Assembly: GCA_035541035.1 (NCBI GenBank)
Contig: DATLFO010000334.1
Location: 1 to 6,759 of the forward strand
Direction of reading: 5' to 3'
Length of the DNA stretch: 6,759 nt
Origin: DASWHR01 sp035541035
GTDB lineage: Bacteria > Actinomycetota > AC-67
Made by a program: the position numbers and the translations under genes. The notes below the pieces were generated by a model. It did no database searches. It had not been told where the DNA came from and was given only the letters and a program-made list of their open reading frames with translations. Below are positions 1 to 6,163 of this stretch, one piece after another. Position 1 is the stretch's first letter. Every line of letters begins with the position of its first letter.

Positions 1-504
1 GGCGGGATCGAAGCTGCCGCTGGTGAACGCCTTTCCGGTGGGGTCCACCGAGGCGAGCCGTGTCGAACCGCGCGCGAGGTCGCGAACGAAGACGTCGAAG
101 GTGTTGTTGCGGTCCCCCGGAATCAAGTTCGAGGCCGAAGACGCGAAGGCGACGAACCGTCCGTCCGCCGACATCGCAGGATCGTAGCTTCCGGCATTGC
201 CTTCGGATCCGCCGGACGAGACCGAAACCCGTTCGACCGTGCCGCTGCGCCGGTCGAATCGAAAGACGTCGGCGTGATCGTTGCGGTCGTGCTCGATGAG
301 CGCGGGTGAGTCCGAGTCGAAGGCGACGAATCGCCCGTCGAAGCTGACCGCCGGGTTGAAGCTGGACCGGCCGGGGGCAGAATCGACTCCCGAGACGGGG
401 ACGGAGGCGCGTTGCGTGGTTCCGGCTGAAGTGGCCCGGGCCGGGGGCGCGAGCAACCCGGCCGCGGCGGCGACCAGAATCGACGAGGCGATCGCGCGCT
501 TCAT
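1..504 (-). CDS. Secreted PD40/TolB-like beta-propeller protein, N-terminal part (3' end off the left edge)
   Basis: The reading frame is open from an ATG at 504 to the left edge, giving 168 residues with no stop. Residues 1-24 look like a signal peptide: a K-R start, an Ala/Leu-rich core, and a likely cleavage after A-R-A at 22-24, so the product is probably exported. The rest is a tandem repeat. Each unit starts with S-(F/Y)-(N/D)-P-A, then a (F/A)DGRFVAF strand, then a D-R-N-x3-DVF strand. Units begin at residues 48, 106 and 164, an exact 58-residue period. This is the pattern of PD40/TolB-like propeller blades, which in known families serve as binding scaffolds; no catalytic motif is visible. 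A GGAAAGG ribosome-binding site 6 bases before the ATG supports the start. The gene is divergent from the S8 protease. The family call is fairly firm; the ligand and function are unknown. Confidence 0.85.
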   Translation of the reverse strand, partial: MKRAIASSILVAAAAGLLAPPARATSAGTTQRASVPVSGVDSAPGRSSFNPAVSFDGRFVAFDSDSPALIEHDRNDHADVFRFDRRSGTVERVSVSSGGSEGNAGSYDPAMSADGRFVAFASSASNLIPGDRNNTFDVFVRDLARGSTRLASVDPTGKAFTSGSFDPA

Positions 505-594
505 GCTGATCCTTTCCGGACGATCTATTTCGCCGGTCGTGGTCGCGACACCTGCCAGTGGAGGAGAATCCACCCGGCCCGCGAAAAGTATCGC
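505..594. promoter_or_regulatory. Divergent promoter region between the propeller gene and the S8 protease
   Basis: These 90 bases separate two genes that point away from each other, so promoters for both strands should lie here or just inside the genes. I see no convincing -35/-10 pair on either strand. A perfect 8-base palindrome, GTCGCGAC (542-549), lies close to the centre and is a candidate operator core, but such short GC palindromes also arise by chance in DNA this rich in GC. A GGAGGAG on the plus strand (560-566) is too far from the protease start (28 bases) to be its ribosome-binding site, and no in-frame start codon lies nearer to it. Confidence 0.5.
511..517 (-). promoter_or_regulatory. 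Ribosome-binding site of the propeller gene
   Basis: On the minus strand this reads GGAAAGG, followed by 6 bases and then the ATG at 504-502. It is the clearest Shine-Dalgarno match in the window. It fixes the start of an otherwise edge-truncated gene just ahead of a good signal peptide. Confidence 0.6.
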
Positions 595-2040
595 ATGCGC
601 CCGATTCGAACGATTTGGTTCCTGCTCTTCGCATTCGCCGCGGCGCCGCTGCCCCTGATGGGCGCGGTCGAGCCCGTGGTCGTGGCGATCGTCGACTCCG
701 GGCTCAACGGAGCGCACGAAGCATTTGACTATCGAGGCCCCGAAAGCGGCGACGACCAGGTGGTCGCGTGGTGGGACTTCACCAGACCCGGCGTGCCGGG
801 GCCATCGGACCGCTGGGATGCGCGCGCCGAACCATCGGATGAGACCGGGCACGGAACGGTCGTCGCGGGCTTGGTCGCGGGACGAGTTCCGGGCGAATGG
901 ATCCCTGCCGAAGGATTCGAAATTGCGGTTGCGAAGGTGTGTGACCTCGGCGGGTGCCGGGGCGACATCCAGGGCGCCATCCGCTGGGCCGTCGACGTCG
1001 CCGGTGCGGATGTCGTCGTCGTGAGCCTCGGTGCCGGCGTCCCGATTCCGGAAAGCGTCGCGGGCGTCCACGAGGCCGTGGCGTATGCGAGGCAACACGG
1101 TGCGCTGACCGTCGTGTCGGTGGGCAATGGTTTGGCGAACCGGAACGTCGGGCCGGGCGCCGGTTCGATCACGCCGTTCGGATCCTCGGCCGACGCCCTG
1201 GTCGTTGGCAACGACGGCGGCACGGGGCTGCAGGAGACGTGGGATCCAGAAGTCGTCGCCGATCCGTTCACGGATCGCGCGCCGGGTGCCTGGTGCGTAC
1301 GGTGCTCGACGTCGGCACGGGGATCCAGCATCGCCAACGCACGCGTCGGTTCGGTCGCGGCCGCCGCGCTGGCCCTCGCACGGCAGGCCGGGCTGAATCC
1401 GTCGCCTGACGAGGTCGAGACGCTTCTCAAGCGCGCGGCTCGCGACACGGAGCGAGCACCATCGATCGAAGGGTACGGAGTCTTGGATCGCACGGGATTC
1501 GACGAGCTTGCGCGGCACGCGGTGGCCGGGACGACGCCCCCCCGGCCCGACGGGGACGTGAACTCCATCTACGTCGAGCACGTGGCCGGGGGTCTGCGAT
1601 CCGTCTGGTCACGATCGTTGAACGGCGATGCCACGCTGCTGAAATGCCACGAGGATCCGGACGCGCGGTCGGGAGTGATCGGCGGGGGTGTGCACCCAGG
1701 CTTCGGGCGCGCCGAACGGTGGGATGTCGGGCCGGATCACGGCGTGGTTCGAGTCACCATCGAGTTCAGCTCGGCCACGCAGGACCTGGATCTGTACGCG
1801 GTCGAGCCGGCGGAGTCCGGCTGGCGCGTGGTCGCTCGCGCGGATTCGCGCGGAAGCGGATCCGATTCGGTCATGGTCTCGACCGCGCGCCCGGTGAGCT
1901 TTCTCGTCGTAGGTCGTGTCGTTCTGACCGAGCAACCGTACCGGATCGCGGTCGTGGGCCCCGGCGGAGACATGACTGCGCACTCGGCCGGCGGCCTTGT
2001 GTGCGTCTCGACCACGCCACGCGTGGTTCACGTGTCCTAG
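595..2040 (+). CDS. Secreted subtilisin-family (S8) serine protease with C-terminal pre-peptidase-like domain
   Basis: This 481-residue product is an extracellular serine endopeptidase. Residues 1-24 form a signal peptide (R-rich start, then a WFLLFAFAAA core). The S8 domain follows directly, at about 28-310. Asp34 sits in VAIVDSG, His86 in GHGT, the oxyanion Asn178 in VVSVGN, and Ser245 in GSSIANA (the family's usual GTSMA). All catalytic residues are therefore present. A typical S8 tail (LLKRAA, then GYGVLD at 293-298) closes the domain. Residues about 370-455 contain DLDLY (397-401) and look like a bacterial pre-peptidase C-terminal (PPC) beta domain, often found after secreted proteases. 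No I9-type propeptide fits between the signal peptide and Asp34. Cys116/Cys121 and Cys234/Cys237 lie in the catalytic domain. The ribosome-binding site is weak (GAAAAG, 6 bases before the ATG). No membrane anchor follows. The S8 call is firm; the substrate is unknown. Confidence 0.93.
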   Translation: MRPIRTIWFLLFAFAAAPLPLMGAVEPVVVAIVDSGLNGAHEAFDYRGPESGDDQVVAWWDFTRPGVPGPSDRWDARAEPSDETGHGTVVAGLVAGRVPGEWIPAEGFEIAVAKVCDLGGCRGDIQGAIRWAVDVAGADVVVVSLGAGVPIPESVAGVHEAVAYARQHGALTVVSVGNGLANRNVGPGAGSITPFGSSADALVVGNDGGTGLQETWDPEVVADPFTDRAPGAWCVRCSTSARGSSIANARVGSVAAAALALARQAGLNPSPDEVETLLKRAARDTERAPSIEGYGVLDRTGFDELARHAVAGTTPPRPDGDVNSIYVEHVAGGLRSVWSRSLNGDATLLKCHEDPDARSGVIGGGVHPGFGRAERWDVGPDHGVVRVTIEFSSATQDLDLYAVEPAESGWRVVARADSRGSGSDSVMVSTARPVSFLVVGRVVLTEQPYRIAVVGPGGDMTAHSAGGLVCVSTTPRVVHVS

Positions 2041-2044
2041 TCGG

Positions 2045-3541
2045 TTAGGCCGTGCGTGCGGCCGCCGAAGCGCCCGATGCCGGCACCGCGCGCCCCTGCG
2101 ACCACGCACGGATCGCTGCGACCTCTTCGGCGCGCGTGACCGACAGCGGCGAGGTCGCCTCAACCTCGGCGGCGACGTCGCCGGTGTGCAGGTCGCGACC
2201 GGCGGCGTAGGCACGGTAGAGCGCCGCGACGATCGCGGCTTCGATCTCGGCGCCGCTGAATCCCTCGCACAGCGCGGCGAGACGATCGACGTCGAAGTGC
2301 TGCGGATCGCGGCCGCGGCGCGTCAGGTGCAGCCGCACGATGTCGGCGCGCTCGGCGGGCTCGGGCAGGTCCACGAAGAAGATCTCGTCGAAGCGTCCCT
2401 TGCGAAGAAGCTCGGGCGGCAGCTGCGTGACCTGGTTGGCGGTCGCGACGATGAACACGCCGTCGTCGCGGTCCTGCATCCAGCGCAGGAACGTGCCGAG
2501 CATGCGTTTGCTGACCCCGCCGTCGTTGCCGTCACCGGTCGGGAAGCCTTTCTCGATCTCATCCACCCACAGCACGACCGGCGCCATCGACTCGACGCGC
2601 GCCAGCGCTTCGCGCGTGCGCTGTTCGGTCTCGCCCACGTACGGCCCGTACAGCCGCGACGCGTCCAGCAGCACCAGCGGCATTCCCCAGCTTCGCGCGA
2701 GCGTCTTGGCGATCATCGACTTGCCGCAGCCCGGCACGCCGGTGATCAGCACGCCGCGCGGCGGCGTGAGCCCGAACTGTTTCGCGGCCGGCTCGAACGC
2801 GCGTCCGCGCATCGCGAGCCATGCCTTGAGCGCATCCAGGCCGCCGACGTCCGCCAGCGAGCCGTGGTCGGCTTCGATCAGCTCGAGCGAGCCGCTCGAC
2901 TCCAGCAGCGCGGCCTTCTCGCCGCGCAGAAACGTCACGTCGCCGTCGTCGATCTTGCCGTCGTGGAAGGCGGCCTTTTGGATCAGCCGTTCCGCTTCGC
3001 CGAGCGACAGCCCGCGCAGCGCGTCGATCAGCGCCTCGGCGCCCGCGGCGTCCAGCGCGACGGGAATACCGCGGGCGGTGAGGTCTTGGATGGTGCGCAC
3101 GGCGAGCTGATGCAGCTCGGCGCGTGACGGCGGCTTGAGCGCCCACGCGAGCGCGATGCCTTCGATCTCGGGCGGCATGAACGGCTGCGGCGTGGTCGCC
3201 ACGATCGTCCGGCCGGGCTCGGGGTGCTGCGAAAGCTCCTTGACGCGCCGCACCACGAGCGGATCGGCGAGCGGATGGTGCGCGTCCACGAGCACGAACA
3301 CGGCAGGCCCAGAGATCTGCTCGATCGCGGCCAGCGCCTTCGTGGGATCGATCGTGTCGTACATCGGCGCGCCGCCGTCGAGGCCCAGGCCTCGCGTGCA
3401 CGACCAGATGTAGACCGGTGTGCGCAGCGCGGTCGCGGCGCGGCGCACGACCGCGAGCAGCCGCGTCTCTTCGCGTTCGGTCGCGATGATCAGCGGATAG
3501 CGCGACGCGAGCAGCAGGCGCAGATCGTCCGAGTTGTCCAT
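2045..3541 (-). CDS. AAA+ ATPase of the Ycf46-like type
   Basis: This 498-residue product is a soluble ATPase without a signal peptide. Residues 1 to about 225 resemble the Ycf46 N-terminal region: a RYPLIIATEREETR strand-helix at 14-27, VYIWS at 43-47, VFVLVDAHH at 81-89, and a PPEIEG segment at 123-128. It looks like a degenerate AAA fold with no Walker A. A complete classical AAA module follows: Walker A GVPGCGKS (268-275), pore-loop YVGE (301-304), Walker B VVLWVDEIEK with Asp327/Glu328, sensor-1 TAN (367-369), arginines 380 and 383 in RKGRFD, and GFSGAEIE (427-434) in the lid. Length and architecture match Ycf46 proteins, known from plastids, cyanobacteria and scattered other bacteria and poorly characterised outside phototrophs. 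By analogy it remodels a protein partner with ATP; none is evident here. The ribosome-binding site is weak (GAAG, 4 bases before the ATG). The C-terminus is an Ala-rich tail. The AAA call is firm, the Ycf46 assignment likely. Confidence 0.9.
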   Translation of the reverse strand: MDNSDDLRLLLASRYPLIIATEREETRLLAVVRRAATALRTPVYIWSCTRGLGLDGGAPMYDTIDPTKALAAIEQISGPAVFVLVDAHHPLADPLVVRRVKELSQHPEPGRTIVATTPQPFMPPEIEGIALAWALKPPSRAELHQLAVRTIQDLTARGIPVALDAAGAEALIDALRGLSLGEAERLIQKAAFHDGKIDDGDVTFLRGEKAALLESSGSLELIEADHGSLADVGGLDALKAWLAMRGRAFEPAAKQFGLTPPRGVLITGVPGCGKSMIAKTLARSWGMPLVLLDASRLYGPYVGETEQRTREALARVESMAPVVLWVDEIEKGFPTGDGNDGGVSKRMLGTFLRWMQDRDDGVFIVATANQVTQLPPELLRKGRFDEIFFVDLPEPAERADIVRLHLTRRGRDPQHFDVDRLAALCEGFSGAEIEAAIVAALYRAYAAGRDLHTGDVAAEVEATSPLSVTRAEEVAAIRAWSQGRAVPASGASAAARTA

Positions 3542-3579
3542 GCCACTTCGGGTATCGGCCGGTCTCTCGGCGCCCTTAA

Positions 3580-3608
3580 CCGCAAAAGGCGGGGCCGTCC
3601 GGACAGCC
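3580..3608 (-). other. Two small adjacent hairpins in the intergenic space between the glycosidase-like gene and the AAA gene
   Basis: The 70 bases between the two minus-strand genes (3542-3611) hold two neighbouring inverted repeats. On the minus strand the first is GGCTGTCCGGACGGCC (3608-3593), a 6-bp stem with one G-T pair and a CCGG loop. The second is CCGCCTTTTGCGG (3592-3580), a 4-bp stem with a 5-base loop. They begin just after the stop codon of the upstream gene. There is no T-run after either, so they are not a standard intrinsic terminator. They could slow or partly stop transcription, protect an mRNA end, or be chance structure in GC-rich DNA. Confidence 0.3.
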
Positions 3609-3611
3609 CGG

Positions 3612-6044
3612 TTAGACGACCAGGACGGCGATGTCGGCGGGCCGGGTCGCCGCCTCGTTGCCGGCCCGGTCGGCGACGGTGACGAGCACGCGGTACCGGC
3701 CGCGCGCGGCCGGCGCGGTCACCGTCCAGGTGCAGGAGGTGCGCGACTCGTCGGCACACGTGACCGCGGCGCCGCTCACGACCGGCGGGCCGTCCGGCGG
3801 ATCGGCGGGGTAGAACGTCGCGATCACCGTGCCCACGCCCGAGGCGTCGTCGCCCGCCTGGCCCGAGACGCTGCGGGTCAGCAGCGGCGCGGCGGCGGTG
3901 AGCACCCATCCGTCGGGGGTGGCGATCGTGCCGGCCGGTGCGACCGGATCCACGGTCCACTCGACGCGCTCCGGGGTCGGGTCCGCGAGGCCCGCCCCGT
4001 CCAGCGCGTAGACCTCGAAGGTATGCGGGCCGGGCGCGAGCCCCGACACGTTCATCGGGGTCGTGCACAGCGAGAACGGTGCGCCGTCCAGCGAGCAGCG
4101 GAAGGTGATCATCGTCGAGTTCGCGACGTTGTCGAGGCCCACGAACCGGAACCGCGCGGTCGTCACGCGCGACCAGGGTTGCGGCGCCTCCAGCAGCACC
4201 GTCGCGGGCGGGGTTCGGTCCACGTACCAGGTGCGGCTCGCCGGCGACGAGTCGCGGTTGCCGACGTGATCGACGGCCCGGACGTCGAAGGTCCAGGTCC
4301 CTTCGCCGAGCGTGTACGAGACCGGGCTCGAGCACGCCGCGAACGGCGCACCCGACAACCGGCACTCGAATGCGACCGGTCCCGAGTCGTCGGACCCGTC
4401 GAACGTAAACGTCGCCTCGCCGCTTGCCACGATGCCGGCGGGGCCGGTGAGGAGCGTGGTCTCGGGAAGCGTGCCGTCCGCCAGCCACGCGTGCGTTGCG
4501 GGGGCGCTGACGTTCCCGGCCGGATCGCGGGCCACGATCCGAGCGGTATGCGTTCCGGTGCCGGCGACCGACAGAGTGGCGGGCGATGCGCACGGCGCGT
4601 ACGAACCGGCGTTCGTCGCGCACTCGAACGTCAGCAGATCCGGAGGGACGGCGTCGTCGGAACCGGCGAACGAAAAGACCGGCGCGGCGTTTCCGGGTTC
4701 GGCGGGCGTGCCGGTCAGCGTCACCGACGGGGGCAACGAGTCGACGGTCCACGACACCACCGCCGGGACGAGATCCCGGGCGCCGCCGTCGTCGTAGGCG
4801 CGCAAGTGCACGGTGCGCCGGCCGTCGGATGCGTCCGCGACCTCGATCGGTGAGGCGCAGGGCGCCCACGAGCCCGCGTCGATACGGCATTCGAACGACG
4901 CGAGCCCCGCGTCCCCGATCGAGGGAACGCCGGTGAAGCGAATGGTCTGCGTTCCCGGCCGGCGAAACGCATCCGGCATCGCAAGCACGCGCGTCTGGGG
5001 CTCGCCGGCCATCTGCGTGAGCAGCCGTCCGGCGTTGCCGACGTGATACGGCCACGCACGGCCGGCGGCGGCGACCGTCGAGAGCATGCGCGCGAGCCCC
5101 GACGCCGCCCGCGGTGACATCCCGCCCCATCGGTGGCCTTCCACGATTTCGGGCCACCAGGCCGATCCGCTCTGCTGTCCGGACGCGTCCCAGCCGGGAT
5201 GCGTCTGCTCGATGCGTTGCGCGATCGACGCCGCGCGTTCGGGCGTGACCAGGCCGGTCCGCAGCATCCAGGCCTGCGCGGTCACGATCGGATACAGCGA
5301 GCTCCACTGGAACGGGTACCGAACGCCGGTGCTGCTGATCGCCGCGTCGTATCCGCCTTGCGCCGGATTCCAGAAGATCTCGAGCGCCGCCGGCATGTTC
5401 GCGGCCCACATTCCGGCGAGCACCCGCAGCCGCGCGTCCGGATGCGCGTCGCCCGCGAGCTCCTCGACCGCGCGGAATCCTTCGTAGGCCTCGACGTTGT
5501 CCATCAGATACTTGTGTGGCCAGCCCGGCCGCGCGTACGTCAGCCAGTCCGAGTCCTTCGTGGCCAGGATCGCGTTCACCGCTTTGCCGACCGCGGGCCA
5601 CAGCGCGCTCAGGCGCGTCGCGTCGCCGCTGGCCGCATAGGCGTCGCGAACGGCCACGAGGAACGTGCCCGCGTAGCCGTCGGTCGAGTCGAACGTGCCC
5701 GTCGAGGCCCACCGCGCGCCGTCCCACCGGTAGTTGGTCACGAAGCCTTGCGCGTTCATGCGCGAGGCGTACCAGTCGAGCCAGTCCCACGCGGCGTTCA
5801 CGTAGCGCACGTCCCCGGTCGCGCGGGTTGCGGCCGCAAGACCCGAGGCCGCGATGTTCGAGAAGTAGGGGATGCAGTCGTGACCCGCATTCGAGCGGAT
5901 CAGCCCGGCATCGGGCCCGGCAGTGACTCGCATCGACAGGATCCACTCGGCCTCGGCCACGAGCTGCGCAGGCGTCGAGGCGGCCGGGGAAGGCGACGGC
6001 CCCGCGACCGCGATCGAGGCGACGGCCAAGACCGCCCCCAGCAT
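3612..6044 (-). CDS. Secreted six-hairpin-glycosidase-like protein with four Ig-like repeats
   Basis: This 810-residue exported protein starts with an Ala/Val-rich signal peptide, residues 1 to about 22. Residues about 25-345 are a mostly helical, Trp/Tyr-rich domain. Landmarks are WDWLDWYASRM (86-96), FDSTDGYAGTF (118-128), KYLMDNVEAYEGFRA (178-192) and WWPEIVEGHRWGG (296-308). This fits an (alpha/alpha)6 'six-hairpin' glycosidase-type toroid that would act on a carbohydrate. I could not place it in a numbered family or name its catalytic acids. Four Ig-like repeats follow (about 365-700), each with two Cys exactly 10 residues apart, then a different beta domain (701-810). There is no sorting signal or membrane anchor at the C-terminus. 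The ATG is preceded by GGAGA only 3 bases away. An in-frame ATT at 6056 has a better-spaced GGAGG and would add a basic stretch (I-R-R-A) to the signal peptide. Secretion and Ig repeats are firm; the enzyme class is inferred. Confidence 0.85.
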   Translation of the reverse strand: MLGAVLAVASIAVAGPSPSPAASTPAQLVAEAEWILSMRVTAGPDAGLIRSNAGHDCIPYFSNIAASGLAAATRATGDVRYVNAAWDWLDWYASRMNAQGFVTNYRWDGARWASTGTFDSTDGYAGTFLVAVRDAYAASGDATRLSALWPAVGKAVNAILATKDSDWLTYARPGWPHKYLMDNVEAYEGFRAVEELAGDAHPDARLRVLAGMWAANMPAALEIFWNPAQGGYDAAISSTGVRYPFQWSSLYPIVTAQAWMLRTGLVTPERAASIAQRIEQTHPGWDASGQQSGSAWWPEIVEGHRWGGMSPRAASGLARMLSTVAAAGRAWPYHVGNAGRLLTQMAGEPQTRVLAMPDAFRRPGTQTIRFTGVPSIGDAGLASFECRIDAGSWAPCASPIEVADASDGRRTVHLRAYDDGGARDLVPAVVSWTVDSLPPSVTLTGTPAEPGNAAPVFSFAGSDDAVPPDLLTFECATNAGSYAPCASPATLSVAGTGTHTARIVARDPAGNVSAPATHAWLADGTLPETTLLTGPAGIVASGEATFTFDGSDDSGPVAFECRLSGAPFAACSSPVSYTLGEGTWTFDVRAVDHVGNRDSSPASRTWYVDRTPPATVLLEAPQPWSRVTTARFRFVGLDNVANSTMITFRCSLDGAPFSLCTTPMNVSGLAPGPHTFEVYALDGAGLADPTPERVEWTVDPVAPAGTIATPDGWVLTAAAPLLTRSVSGQAGDDASGVGTVIATFYPADPPDGPPVVSGAAVTCADESRTSCTWTVTAPAARGRYRVLVTVADRAGNEAATRPADIAVLVV
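3945..4952 (-). repeat. Four tandem Ig-like repeat units within the glycosidase-like gene
   Basis: These are diverged protein-level repeats of about 72-90 residues: residues 365-436, 437-525, 526-610 and 611-700 of the encoded protein. Each unit has a core of the form (s/t/a)F(E/R)C, about seven residues, then a second Cys, usually before a (A/S/T)(S/T)P turn. Each then has a strand with T-(H/W/V)-x-(F/A/L)-x-(V/A/L), an A-x-D segment, and a closing W-x-(V/A)-D in all four. Cys pairs fall at 386/396, 475/485, 561/571 and 650/660. The constant spacing suggests one disulfide per unit in the exported protein. Such repeats usually act as spacers or as wall- or carbohydrate-binding arms. Confidence 0.75.
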
Positions 6045-6163
6045 GGCTCTCCGAATGGTCCGGCCCTCCCGATCACCCGAGGTGTCCGATTAATCCCGTA
6101 CTGAGAAGTATGCCACGTTAAGTACGGATATTCCCACCTGGAGGATTGTTCCGGCGGGGCGCC
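6045..6163. promoter_or_regulatory. AT-richer intergenic region upstream of the glycosidase-like gene
   Basis: These 119 bases lie between two minus-strand genes and are visibly less GC-rich around 6088-6130 than the rest of the window, as expected for a promoter. They contain a spaced inverted repeat (6096-6127) and, touching it, a perfect 8-base palindrome GATTAATC (6088-6095). A CCCTCCC on the plus strand (6064-6070) gives GGAGG on the minus strand, a possible ribosome-binding site 8 bases ahead of the ATT at 6056. I cannot assign a confident -35/-10 pair. The end of the upstream gene shows only a 4-bp GGCG/CGCC stem and no T-run, so no clear intrinsic terminator is seen. Confidence 0.5.
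6096..6127. promoter_or_regulatory. Inverted repeat CCGTACT-N18-AGTACGG, candidate operator
   Basis: The two 7-base arms (6096-6102 and 6121-6127) are perfect reverse complements around an 18-base spacer, and lie 52-83 bases upstream of the ATG at 6044. Arm centres are 25 bases apart, which is wide but possible for a dimeric regulator or a pair of half-sites. It could also fold as a hairpin with a large loop on either strand. It sits in the most AT-rich part of the window, where a promoter is expected. Confidence 0.4.

Noticed and set aside
60..658. Plus-strand frames at 60-299 and 281-658
   Set aside because: They lie antisense to the propeller gene, which has a good ribosome-binding site, signal peptide and repeats. 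Their composition is that of GC-rich shadows.
729..1568. A 279-codon minus-strand frame opposite the S8 protease
   Set aside because: It is Ser/Pro/Arg/Thr-rich without a domain, and runs antisense to the full catalytic domain of the protease.
2017..2026. CCACGCGTGG palindrome near the protease stop codon as a terminator or operator
   Set aside because: It lies inside coding sequence, has no loop or T-run, and is a plausible chance palindrome.
1997..3127. A 376-codon plus-strand frame opposite the AAA ATPase
   Set aside because: It is an Arg/Gln-rich shadow running antisense to a gene with complete Walker A, Walker B and sensor motifs.
3490..5946. An 818-codon open frame on the minus strand overlapping the glycosidase-like gene
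   Set aside because: It is extremely Arg-rich and low in hydrophobic segments, with no domain or signal peptide. It is a one-base-shifted reading of the real gene, which has a signal peptide and clear repeats. Long shadow frames are expected at this GC content.
5133..6104. A 323-codon plus-strand frame opposite the glycosidase-like gene
   Set aside because: Its Arg/Gly/Pro-rich composition has no recognisable motif, and it lies opposite a well-supported gene.
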